12,393 nt of DNA from CAYJAD01 sp964368075 (GTDB taxonomy: Bacteria; Desulfobacterota; Desulfovibrionia; Desulfovibrionales; Desulfovibrionaceae), in assembly GCA_964368075.1 (NCBI GenBank), contig CAYJAD010000067.1:1-12393 (forward strand), given 5' to 3'. How positions within the stretch are numbered: position 1 is the stretch's first letter; each line of letters begins with the position of its first letter. Of the stretch, positions 1-7,588 are shown piece after piece. A program made the translations under genes and the position numbers. Below the pieces are notes generated by a model. The model saw only the letters and a program-made list of their open reading frames with translations. It was not told where the DNA came from and ran no database searches.

Positions 1-3000
1 AATATTCCATTGACGTGCCCGGTAGTTTGCTTGCTGGAAATAGCAATATAGAAGCTTCTGTTAGCATAACCGATGCAGCGGGTAATAGCACCACAGCTGA
101 TGCTGGTACCGATTATAAGGTAGATACAGAAATTAGTGGCGACCTTGATGGCTTGGTAACTTCCTATGATGACAATATGGCAACCAACGTGGTAGTAGAA
201 AGCGTTACATTGCCAGACGATGCCTCCTATAACTTTGGAGATGATTTTATCGTAGGCGATGCAGACAATGCTTTTGGGGTATTTAGTGTTGATACGGGTG
301 GTAATCTTGTTTTTACACAAAACGAAGCTTATCAACATGATAGAAATACTGATAGCGACACAATGGAAGTACAAATTCCTGTGAAAGATGCTGCTGGCAA
401 TGAAAGCTTTGTAACGGTTACCCTCACTGTGGTTGACTCTGCGCCTGAAGTTTCCAAAGATTCCGATTCAGCACTAACTGTTGATGATAACGTAGCTACG
501 GGGCAAATAGAAGTTGACTTTGGCGGCGACATAGACGGTGCCAGCATTACCATGTCCGGTGGCGGAACCATCAGTTATGGTGCAACCTTCAATGCTGAAA
601 GCGGTCGATGGGAAGCTATACCTCCATCTGCAAATGATAACAATCCGCTTAACGTGGAAACAAGCTATGAAAATGGTATACATACCATCAAAATTGGCGA
701 TGTAACCATGACCAGTACGGATAATCAAAATTGGGACATTTCCTATGAGCACAATGATAGCACGCGTGATCTCACTCTTAAGTTTACCGATGGTGACGGA
801 GACTTTGTAAGGCATACCTTAGAAACCAATGATGCACCCACTGTAGGCACTTCTTCCGTAACTGTGGCAGAATCAGCCCTTGCCGATGGCACCGATGCAA
901 ATAGTACAGAGGAAAGCGCCACAGGGCATGTGGATTTAAATTTTGGCATGGATGGACAAGGCTCTTTTGCATGGGATGCAGAATCTCAGCCAAACATTAC
1001 CACCTCAGAAGGCACAGAAGTGGTATGGTCGGTAGAAGGCGATGTGCTCACCGGTACAGCAGATGGCAAGGAAGTGCTTTCTGTGACTATGGAAAAAGAT
1101 GGTGATGGAAATTACACAGGTGACTATACGGTAGATTTGAAAGAGTCCATTGAGCACGATGCCCAAGGTGGGGATAGCAGTGAATTAAACTTCAACTTTA
1201 CTATTACCGACGCTGATGGCGATAGCCAAAAAGGCTTTGTAAGTGTAGAAGTAGAAGATGATGTAACTTTGGCGCAAGATGCCAGTATTGACCTTGCACC
1301 GGATGCCGACTTTGGCAATAGCTTCTTTAGTGGTAGTGTTGATAGTTCCTCCTTACAAAGCGCTCTTATGCCCAATGAAGATGCAAAGCCAGACTTTTCC
1401 TATACTGGTGGTGGCTGGGATGTGCAATTCTATGACAATCAAAGCGCCGATAAATCCACCTTGGATGTGGGCGGCTTTACTATATCCGCTGCCGTAGTAA
1501 AATACGATACTGAAGAAGGGCATAGTGTTAATCAAAATGCCAGTGGGCTTGAACTTGGCTGGCGTGTGGACAATTCCAGCGCTGACGGTACAGACTATGC
1601 CAATGGCCTTGGCTTGAAAGGACAAGGCGGTAGCGGGGATTATGAAATAGGTAATATTAAAGGTGATTACACTTCAGGTGTAGAAACAGAAGCCATTATT
1701 ATTAGCTTACCCGAAGGGGAAGTAGCCTATGGGGTTGACCTTTCCTTTGGTTGTCTTTTCCAAGCTGGGGGTACAACAGCAGACTCCAGCGATGAAACTA
1801 TCACCATAGAATTTTTCAAAGATGGTGAGCTCGTTTATTCTGTAGAACAAGTACGCGGCACAGGCGATGGCGATCAAAACCTTGATACCTCCACCATTAC
1901 AGTACCTTTTGATGAAGTGCGCATTATCCCTTCAGCTCAAGGATCAGACTTTGTACTAACCGGTGTAGACTTCTCTGACTACAATAATATGGTCGTGGGG
2001 CAAGGTTCTGGGCAAATTGAAGGTGGCGCCGACGGCATTGCCGATGCGTACTTTGAAAGTATTTCTGTGGGCGATAGTTCGGTAGAATTTACACGCGATG
2101 CCCAAGGCACTGTAAGCATTACTGGTGATAATACCGTAGTATTGGAAGATGGTACCGAGCTTACTTTAACCATGAATAATGGTGTGGTTGTGGCTCAAGA
2201 TGCTGATGGACAGAACTATTTTACTGCTACGGTAGATGGCGATGGCAATTGGACCATGTATCAGCATGAAGGCTTTGGCGATCAAATCAACGTAAATATC
2301 GGTACTGTAGACGGCGATGGCGATACTCAAAGCCATAACCTCACCATGACGGGTAATGATGCCCCTAGCGTGGGTGATGTCACTGCTGCTACTGTGAGCG
2401 AAGGTGATTTCATAGAAGGTACCTCGGGCATGATTCCTGTGACGGCAGAAGGTGAAGTGGAGTTAGACTTTGGCGATGACGGCCAAGGCACATTTGCTTG
2501 GAATGCTGAAGGCCAGCCTAGTGTGAGCACGCCCGATGGCACAGAAGTTACTTGGTCTGTAGAAGGGGATGTACTTGTAGGCACTGCCAATGGCGAAGAG
2601 GTGCTTTCTGTTACCATGCAAAAAGACGGTGACGGAAACTACACCGGAGAATATACTGTAACTTTAAGTCAGCCTATTGAACACAATGCTGAAGGTCAAG
2701 ACACTGCCGATTTAAACTTTGGCTTTACCGTTACTGATAGCGATGGTCAAAGCACAGAGGGCACTGTGAGTGTAGAGGTAGAAGACTCTGCTGTAACTTT
2801 AACAGATGCTGCTGAAAACTTGCAGATGACAGCCGGCGACAGCTCTGCCAAATTTGCTTCAGATTATTTTGATGAAGGCGCGGAGCGCGATGGCGGTGAA
2901 TATAGTGTGCTGGGTGCTAATGCAGTGACAGAAGCAGAAGATGGTACGCTAACTTACGACTTTGATTGGGGCTCAGTAAATATGAACCCTACTACCGGTG

Positions 3001-5048
3001 AGTACACGGTGGAAGGCAACGGCTCCGGTGATGGCAGCTTTGATGTGCAATTCCAAGATGCCGATGGCGACAGCGCACAAACCACAGTGCAAGTGGAAAA
3101 TAGTATTGTGGTAGTAGATATCAGCATTGATTCTGTGCACGGCTTTGTGGATCCGACTAATGCCACTATGGATAGTGGACTTGTTACTGTAAACGGTACG
3201 GTTTCCACCGTGGATACCACCGGTGAATCTAATACCATGACTGTAAGTCTTGAATATAATGGGAAGACTTATGAGGCTCAAGCCACAGCCAATGGCGATG
3301 GAACCTATAGCTATTCAGTAAATATCCCCAGTGATGCTGTTATTGAATCTGGCGGCGAAATTCAAATTGCAGGCGATGGCATTAAGACTTCTGTAGAAAT
3401 TACAAGCGATGCCGGCGAACCCTTGGCCAATGACACCACAACCTTTAGCTATAGCTACTTTAACAAGGCTGCTGATGTGGATAGCATTCAGGGGTCCGAC
3501 AATGTAGACATTATTGAAGGTATGGTTGTTGACTCTGCAAGCTATGAAAATAAAACCAATGCCACTAACCTAGGTAGTGCCGTTGACAATGAGTATCATA
3601 TGGACATCGACACTGCTGGTGGCGATGACGTTTTGAACTTCCAAAGCTCTGGAACACATGCCTACAATGTCGTGTCTTTGAATGGTAATACCGTGAATTT
3701 AGACACAGGTACCGGCAATGATGACGTAAGTATGTATACTCACGGTACAAGCGCTAGTTCCGGTGGTACTGTGGGCATTAAAGCGCAAGGTGACGGTGCA
3801 CAAACTACTGTGAACTTAGGAGATGGTAACGACAATATGGAAGTTGTTGCTGGTGGTGTAGGGCCGCATAAATTTGCTGTGGTTGCCAGAGACACGACAG
3901 CCTCAAGTAGCACCGAAACCATAAACACCATTGATTTGGGTACTGGCAATGATAATTTATATATGGAAGGCGAGATTGAGGCCGATGGTGGTATAAACCG
4001 TATATTTGGCGGTGAAGGTGATGATACTTTCATAGCTGTGGACGGCGACGACACCCCATTGACAAGACATACTTTTGAAGCCACCCGAGCCACAGGTGTT
4101 AACGAAGTGGACTTAGGCGCCGGCGACGACGTAATGCATATTGAAAATGCGGGCACCAGAGGTAGCAGCTACGGTAGAGTGGACAATGCCATTAATGCTG
4201 AAGGAGATGCTATAAGTGCCACCGATGGCGGTACAAACATGTTCAAGATGGGCGAAGGTGAGGATACACTTACTGTTGATGGTGACATTTTTGCCTACAA
4301 AAACGCCGAAAACTCCATTGATATGGGCACAGGTGATGACAGCGTGACCATCAGCGGCGATATGCACGCTGGCTATAATAGTACCAATACCGTAGACCTT
4401 GGTGCCGGTAATGATACTATTAGCATTGATGGTAATCTCACAGCGGATACCACTAGTAACAATATCATTGAGGGCGGCGAAGGGGATGATACCTTCACAG
4501 CGGTGGACTTTACCGCAGCAGCGAAAGCATATCTTGATGGTGGTGAAGGCTATGACGCCTTTATTTATGAGACCGAAGGCGATACCTACATTGACTTTAG
4601 CCAAGCTGGTTCCATTGGTATTGGCGGCGCTGAAGGCGTGACGGTGAATAACTTCGAAAGCATCACCACAGGCGGTGGCAGCGACCTTATTAATATGGGC
4701 AGCAATACCGATGGCCATATTGATTCCGGAGCCGGATTTGATATAGTGGTGGCTGATGGTGGCGTTACTGATACAGATATGTCTGAGATTTTACAAAACT
4801 CTTTAAATACAGAAATGTTTATCTTCAGCAATGATCAATCTGTTAAGGATTCTACCACCACAGAAGAAGCCTTGAATAATCTTGAAGGCGTGACAACTTC
4901 AAAGAATGGCGAAATTGGTTTTGGAGAAAATTGGACTGAAGGGGAAAGCTCTACGCATAATGGTACTGAATACCAAGCCTTTACCGATGAAAATTCTGAG
5001 ACTACCATTTTGATAGCCAAAACTATGTTGGAGAATGTGAATACATAA
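1..5048 (+). CDS. Giant RTX-type adhesin, C-terminal part (type I secretion substrate), 5' partial
   Basis: The reading frame is open to the left edge; the first full codon is at base 3 and residues before the GTG at 15 continue an Ig-like fold, so the start lies outside the window. Order seen: end of an Ig-like module with a DAAGNSTTAD motif (1-125); a cadherin-like module (about 126-440); a beta-rich segment (441-940); a T1SS-143-like repeat (942-1262); an unassigned domain (about 1263-1990); a second beta segment rich in DGDGD; a second T1SS-143-like repeat (2469-2789); an Ig-like domain (about 3108-3450); spaced RTX motifs of the GxGxD type (about 3600-4770); and roughly 80 C-terminal residues as the likely secretion signal. 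The protein is very acidic, as is usual for calcium-dependent type I secreted adhesins. Role in attachment or biofilm is inferred. No ABC exporter or membrane fusion gene is in the window. Only one Cys codon was found (1752-1754). Confidence 0.88.
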   Translation, partial: YSIDVPGSLLAGNSNIEASVSITDAAGNSTTADAGTDYKVDTEISGDLDGLVTSYDDNMATNVVVESVTLPDDASYNFGDDFIVGDADNAFGVFSVDTGGNLVFTQNEAYQHDRNTDSDTMEVQIPVKDAAGNESFVTVTLTVVDSAPEVSKDSDSALTVDDNVATGQIEVDFGGDIDGASITMSGGGTISYGATFNAESGRWEAIPPSANDNNPLNVETSYENGIHTIKIGDVTMTSTDNQNWDISYEHNDSTRDLTLKFTDGDGDFVRHTLETNDAPTVGTSSVTVAESALADGTDANSTEESATGHVDLNFGMDGQGSFAWDAESQPNITTSEGTEVVWSVEGDVLTGTADGKEVLSVTMEKDGDGNYTGDYTVDLKESIEHDAQGGDSSELNFNFTITDADGDSQKGFVSVEVEDDVTLAQDASIDLAPDADFGNSFFSGSVDSSSLQSALMPNEDAKPDFSYTGGGWDVQFYDNQSADKSTLDVGGFTISAAVVKYDTEEGHSVNQNASGLELGWRVDNSSADGTDYANGLGLKGQGGSGDYEIGNIKGDYTSGVETEAIIISLPEGEVAYGVDLSFGCLFQAGGTTADSSDETITIEFFKDGELVYSVEQVRGTGDGDQNLDTSTITVPFDEVRIIPSAQGSDFVLTGVDFSDYNNMVVGQGSGQIEGGADGIADAYFESISVGDSSVEFTRDAQGTVSITGDNTVVLEDGTELTLTMNNGVVVAQDADGQNYFTATVDGDGNWTMYQHEGFGDQINVNIGTVDGDGDTQSHNLTMTGNDAPSVGDVTAATVSEGDFIEGTSGMIPVTAEGEVELDFGDDGQGTFAWNAEGQPSVSTPDGTEVTWSVEGDVLVGTANGEEVLSVTMQKDGDGNYTGEYTVTLSQPIEHNAEGQDTADLNFGFTVTDSDGQSTEGTVSVEVEDSAVTLTDAAENLQMTAGDSSAKFASDYFDEGAERDGGEYSVLGANAVTEAEDGTLTYDFDWGSVNMNPTTGEYTVEGNGSGDGSFDVQFQDADGDSAQTTVQVENSIVVVDISIDSVHGFVDPTNATMDSGLVTVNGTVSTVDTTGESNTMTVSLEYNGKTYEAQATANGDGTYSYSVNIPSDAVIESGGEIQIAGDGIKTSVEITSDAGEPLANDTTTFSYSYFNKAADVDSIQGSDNVDIIEGMVVDSASYENKTNATNLGSAVDNEYHMDIDTAGGDDVLNFQSSGTHAYNVVSLNGNTVNLDTGTGNDDVSMYTHGTSASSGGTVGIKAQGDGAQTTVNLGDGNDNMEVVAGGVGPHKFAVVARDTTASSSTETINTIDLGTGNDNLYMEGEIEADGGINRIFGGEGDDTFIAVDGDDTPLTRHTFEATRATGVNEVDLGAGDDVMHIENAGTRGSSYGRVDNAINAEGDAISATDGGTNMFKMGEGEDTLTVDGDIFAYKNAENSIDMGTGDDSVTISGDMHAGYNSTNTVDLGAGNDTISIDGNLTADTTSNNIIEGGEGDDTFTAVDFTAAAKAYLDGGEGYDAFIYETEGDTYIDFSQAGSIGIGGAEGVTVNNFESITTGGGSDLINMGSNTDGHIDSGAGFDIVVADGGVTDTDMSEILQNSLNTEMFIFSNDQSVKDSTTTEEALNNLEGVTTSKNGEIGFGENWTEGESSTHNGTEYQAFTDENSETTILIAKTMLENVNT
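942..1262 (+). repeat. T1SS-143-like repeat, copy 1 (107 residues)
   Basis: This coding repeat begins FGMDGQGSFAW and ends VSVEVEDD. It aligns without gaps to the copy at 2469-2789, with 74 of 107 residues identical by eye count (about 69%). The layout (FGxDG start, LTG turn, SVTM-KDGDGNYTG core, IEH, then FTITDADGD) resembles the T1SS-143 repeat family of large type I secreted adhesins. The family assignment is from memory of the pattern, not from a search. Confidence 0.75.
2469..2789 (+). repeat. T1SS-143-like repeat, copy 2 (107 residues)
   Basis: Second copy of the 107-residue module, beginning FGDDGQGTFAW and ending VSVEVEDS, with the same length as copy 1 and no gaps. The two lie 1,527 bases apart, start to start. 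Both are preceded by a DGDGD-rich strand and an NDAP linker, so the larger repeating unit includes the module before it. Confidence 0.75.
4245..4469 (+). repeat. Three tandem 25-residue RTX-like units
   Basis: Three units start at 4245, 4320 and 4395, exactly 75 bases apart. Each opens with a (M/L)GxG(E/D/N)D calcium-binding motif, continues with a T(V/I)xIDGD(I/M/L)-like strand and closes with an N-x-x-(E/T/N)-N-x-(I/V) strand. Further copies of the opening motif (for example near 3811, 3931, 4003, 4108, 4470, 4540 and 4723) are more irregularly spaced. Classic RTX units are 9 residues long, so this is a stretched version in which most of each turn is non-RTX beta sequence. Confidence 0.7.
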
Positions 5049-5083
5049 TTTGCTGAAAACACAACGAATATAAAAACTTATAT

Positions 5084-5132
5084 GTCGATGCTAAGAGTAT
5101 GTGAAAGCGTGCTTTTAGCATCGACTTTTTTT
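5084..5132 (+). terminator. Rho-independent terminator of the adhesin gene
   Basis: The arms 5084-5097 and 5112-5125 pair over 14 bp with one G-U pair, around a 14-nt loop, and are followed at once by seven T (5126-5132). It sits 35 bases after the adhesin stop codon. Stem, T tract and position all agree with an intrinsic terminator on the + strand. Confidence 0.9.
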
Positions 5133-5329
5133 AAGTAAGCGCTGATGAATTGCCTTTTAAATCAGTGTTTATTAAAGCAAGGGGTCTATAGGACAAAAGG
5201 CACGAAAGTCAGTCATTTAATGGGCAAGCAAAACTCGCCCTTTTCTTGATTTATCGGCCGCATTGCCTGTCGTCAATGCTCTGTGAGACTCCGCACAATG
5301 AATTGTGCAGAAGTCTTAAAGCGTTTTGA

Positions 5330-5360
5330 GGGGAAAGGGGGAGCTTGAGGGGGGAAGGGG
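5330..5360 (+). other. Canonical G-quadruplex motif
   Basis: Four G runs of 4, 5, 6 and 4 bases lie at 5330-5333, 5337-5341, 5349-5354 and 5357-5360, separated by loops of 3, 7 and 2 bases. This meets the usual four-run definition with G tracts of at least four. The last two runs are also the left arm of the adjacent long hairpin, so the two structures compete for the same bases. In sdaA mRNA this strand would be the C-rich complement; in + strand RNA it would be G-rich. Confidence 0.6.
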
Positions 5361-5399
5361 AATCTTTTGGGTTTTGGCAAAAGTTCCCCTTCCCCCCTT
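5347..5399. other. Long GC-rich hairpin downstream of sdaA
   Basis: Arms 5348-5362 and 5384-5398 are perfectly complementary over 15 bp, plus a G-U pair at 5347/5399. After a one-base bulge (5363), six more pairs form (5364-5369 with 5378-5383), leaving an 8-base loop. An A8 run lies at 5401-5408, between the hairpin and sdaA, so sdaA mRNA would carry U8 before the hairpin rather than after it. It therefore is not a textbook terminator for either strand; protection of the sdaA mRNA 3' end is an alternative. Confidence 0.6.
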
Positions 5400-5425
5400 C
5401 AAAAAAAACTAACATACTACTTATA

Positions 5426-6835
5426 CTAACATTCAACCATACATACAGCCAAGCCACCTAAGCTGGTTTCTTTGAATTTTTCGTGCATATCGCGTCCTGT
5501 TTCATACATGGCTTGAATACAAGCATCTAGCGTGACCATATGGTGCACACCTTGTTGGCAAGAAGCTAAAAGAGAGGCATTATAGGCTTTTATAGCACCC
5601 ATGCCATTACGTTCTATGCAAGGTATTTGCACATAGCCACCTACGGGATCGCAGGTGAGCCCAAGGTGATGCTCTAGAGCAATTTCTGCTGCATTTTCTA
5701 CCATATATACAGGGTTTCCTTTGGCATGGCTGAGCATGGCAGCACTCATGGCTGAAGCCACACCAATTTCCCCTTGGCAGCCCATTTCAGCGCCGGCAAT
5801 GCCGGCATTGTGCTTGGCTAAATATCCCACCGCGGCAGAAGCAAGTATGCCTTCGCGCAAGGCGCGTTCACCAATATTCAAATCGTGGCGCATGGTGTAG
5901 AGCAGGGCAGGCATGACGCCGGCAGAACCACAAGTGGGGGAAGTTACAATAACACCGCCACTGGCATTTTCTTCTGCGGCAGCAAAGGCATAAGCATTAA
6001 TACAGCCCATAAATTTATCGTGGGCATGGGGCATGGATTGAGCTTTTTCATAAATAATACCAGCTTTTCTGTATACGCCTAGGGTTCCGGGCAAAAGACC
6101 ATCTTCATTGAGACCACGCACCACGCTGGAAATCATGACTTCCAAGATATTTTCTAGCTTTTCAAGAATGTTTGGGCGTGACATACCTGTGATAGCACAT
6201 TCATTTTGTAAAATTATTTCGTGAATGTTAAGACCAGTTTTTTGTATATGTTCGCGCAATTGTCCCATGGAATTATAAGGAAAACAAGGTTTTCCCATTT
6301 CTTGCGGTTGCCAGTCTTTCCATTGGATAAAGCCACCACCTACAGAATAATATTCTTGACTCAGTAAAATGGTACCATTGGCGTCTTGCAAAGAAAAGAC
6401 TAAGGTATTACTGAAGGGCTTGTCATGGTTAAGAGGGCCGTGGTGAATAAATTGCAAGCCTGTATGTACTTGTACTTTTCCACCTTCTCCCAGAAAAATG
6501 GTGAAGCGCTTTTCTGGTACTACTTGCCCCAATAAGTTTGCCGGACAAGAAGCTGGTTCATGCCCTAAAAGTCCGGCAATGATGGCTGGCTTAGTGCCAT
6601 GGCCATCGCCGGTAGCACTGAGTGAGCCTAGCAGATCTGTATGAATGCTTTGTGCATCTTTTAGGATATGGGCAGGAAGGTTCTGACATAAATTTTCAAA
6701 ATGCTTCGCGGCCTTCATGGGGCCCATGGTGTGCGAAGAAGAGGGGCCTGGGCCCATTTTGAAAAAATCAAAAAGTGATGTGTCAATGGGGGGCTTGTTT
6801 TGCTGTAGAGGAATGCGAAATTCTTTGAGCGCCAT
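5426..6835 (-). CDS. sdaA: L-serine dehydratase (L-serine ammonia-lyase), single-chain [4Fe-4S] type
   Basis: Converts L-serine to pyruvate and ammonia in the cytoplasm. The 469-residue product has the N-terminal beta domain signature LFDFFKMGPGPSSSHTMGPM (residues 21-40) and then the catalytic alpha domain. C353 (in GCQGE), C395 (in LTCDP) and C406 (in PCIERN) are the expected cluster ligands; their spacing of 42 and 11 residues equals that of the Legionella enzyme. The final residue, C469, fits the C-terminal cysteine that folds back to cap the cluster in that enzyme. The start is supported by AAAGGAA at 6841-6847, five bases before the ATG. About 18 more N-terminal residues than E. coli SdaA precede the LFDFFK motif. 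An imperfect inverted repeat (6880-6901) lies in its upstream region. Pyruvate formed here can feed sulfidogenic respiration. Confidence 0.95.
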   Translation of the reverse strand: MALKEFRIPLQQNKPPIDTSLFDFFKMGPGPSSSHTMGPMKAAKHFENLCQNLPAHILKDAQSIHTDLLGSLSATGDGHGTKPAIIAGLLGHEPASCPANLLGQVVPEKRFTIFLGEGGKVQVHTGLQFIHHGPLNHDKPFSNTLVFSLQDANGTILLSQEYYSVGGGFIQWKDWQPQEMGKPCFPYNSMGQLREHIQKTGLNIHEIILQNECAITGMSRPNILEKLENILEVMISSVVRGLNEDGLLPGTLGVYRKAGIIYEKAQSMPHAHDKFMGCINAYAFAAAEENASGGVIVTSPTCGSAGVMPALLYTMRHDLNIGERALREGILASAAVGYLAKHNAGIAGAEMGCQGEIGVASAMSAAMLSHAKGNPVYMVENAAEIALEHHLGLTCDPVGGYVQIPCIERNGMGAIKAYNASLLASCQQGVHHMVTLDACIQAMYETGRDMHEKFKETSLGGLAVCMVEC

Positions 6836-6986
6836 AAATATTCCTTTATTGTTGCAATGCTTATGCGTTGTGTACGGTGCTTTGTAGAAAAATCTGCAAA
6901 GATTTGTGTTTTTTATGAAATATCTGGTTTAAACTTTCTTGTAAAGATAATATATACGCTCAAGAGTTTGTTGTAAAAAAATACAT

Positions 6987-7015
6987 TTGATATATGTGCA
7001 TAAAGTAAATATCAT
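6987..7015 (+). promoter_or_regulatory. Candidate sigma-70 promoter for the exported OB-fold gene
   Basis: TTGATA at 6987-6992 and TATCAT at 7010-7015 each match the consensus at five of six positions and are separated by exactly 17 bases. Transcription would start near 7022, leaving a short leader that just includes the AAGGTGG ribosome binding site (7022-7028). Confidence 0.5.
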
Positions 7016-7037
7016 TATAGCAAGGTGGCTTATAATT

Positions 7038-7553
7038 ATGAAGAGATTTTTTTTAAATACTATTTTTTATATTTTGGTTTTTTTGGTTTTTTCCTTGCCT
7101 GCTATGGCTCATGAAATAGAAAAAGAAAATATTGTAGCAAAGCATATTGCTTCACGAGAAAAATACGATGCCTGCTTACGGAAGGCCGGGCAAAAATCGC
7201 TTGCGCAAAAGGCCTGTCGCAAAGCCTATGCTAAGCAAAGATTTTTCACGGTATCATCGCTGTATCATTTGCATACAGAGCATGCTTTTGAGGCCGAAGA
7301 ACTGTACAGTGAACTCTTAATTGGCCTTAAGGGTAGAGTGCGCAGGGTGGGGAAAACCATGCTCGGAGTTCCGGAAATCGTTATGAGTTTAGATAGCTAT
7401 GGGCTTAGCGGCGTGCGCATAGAGTTTAGCTCTAAGCTTTTACCGCGACTGGAAGCATTACAAATGGGAGAGGAAATTCGTATTATGGGTATTTGCAAAG
7501 GCATGCAAGGCGAAGACTATGTACGGGTGGTGCACGGGGAATTTATGGATTAG
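7038..7553 (+). CDS. Exported OB-fold protein (tRNA_anti-like), function unknown
   Basis: The 171-residue product starts with a clear signal peptide: KR, a long hydrophobic stretch and AMA before H25, so cleavage after A24 and a periplasmic location are likely. Residues about 25-80 are charged and helical, with C46 and C60. Residues about 85-170 look like the OB-fold domain known as tRNA_anti-like: a GLKGRVRRVG strand, PEIVMSL, a GEEIRIMGICKG turn and a closing YVRVVHGEF strand. That family is common in small exported proteins and lipoproteins and its ligand is mostly unknown. The ATG at 7038 is chosen over the TTG at 6987 because it has AAGGTGG nine bases upstream, because the signal peptide then starts correctly, and because the TTG falls inside a good -35 box. 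It diverges from sdaA and converges on the rlpA operon. Confidence 0.75.
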   Translation: MKRFFLNTIFYILVFLVFSLPAMAHEIEKENIVAKHIASREKYDACLRKAGQKSLAQKACRKAYAKQRFFTVSSLYHLHTEHAFEAEELYSELLIGLKGRVRRVGKTMLGVPEIVMSLDSYGLSGVRIEFSSKLLPRLEALQMGEEIRIMGICKGMQGEDYVRVVHGEFMD

Positions 7554-7588
7554 TCACGTAAATATTGCCTTTGTAAATAGATACTTTC

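Larger units (their letters stand above)
5133..5425. other. Intergenic region with several inverted repeats
   Basis: No coding sequence is supported here; the small ORFs have no ribosome binding site or recognisable protein. Inverted repeats are dense in its right half: 5222-5228 with 5234-5240 (one mismatch, followed by TTTTCTT, a possible second + strand terminator); 5260-5265 with 5274-5279 (6 bp, GCATTG/CAATGC); 5293-5298 with 5303-5308, extended by 5286-5290 with 5312-5316 across an internal loop; and a long hairpin at 5347-5399. A G-quadruplex motif overlaps the long hairpin. The left half (5133-5221) shows nothing clear. Confidence 0.55.

Noticed and set aside
4113..4718. 201-residue minus-strand ORF opposite the adhesin
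   Set aside because: It mirrors the repetitive RTX codons of the adhesin; the composition is an artefact of the complementary strand.
5251..5457. 68-residue minus-strand ORF across the structured region
   Set aside because: Overlaps the end of sdaA and the hairpins, with no ribosome binding site or protein-like composition.
6880..6901. Imperfect inverted repeat upstream of sdaA as an operator
   Set aside because: Stem of 5+3 pairs with a mismatch in AT-rich DNA and no convincing sdaA promoter beside it; noted in the sdaA entry only.
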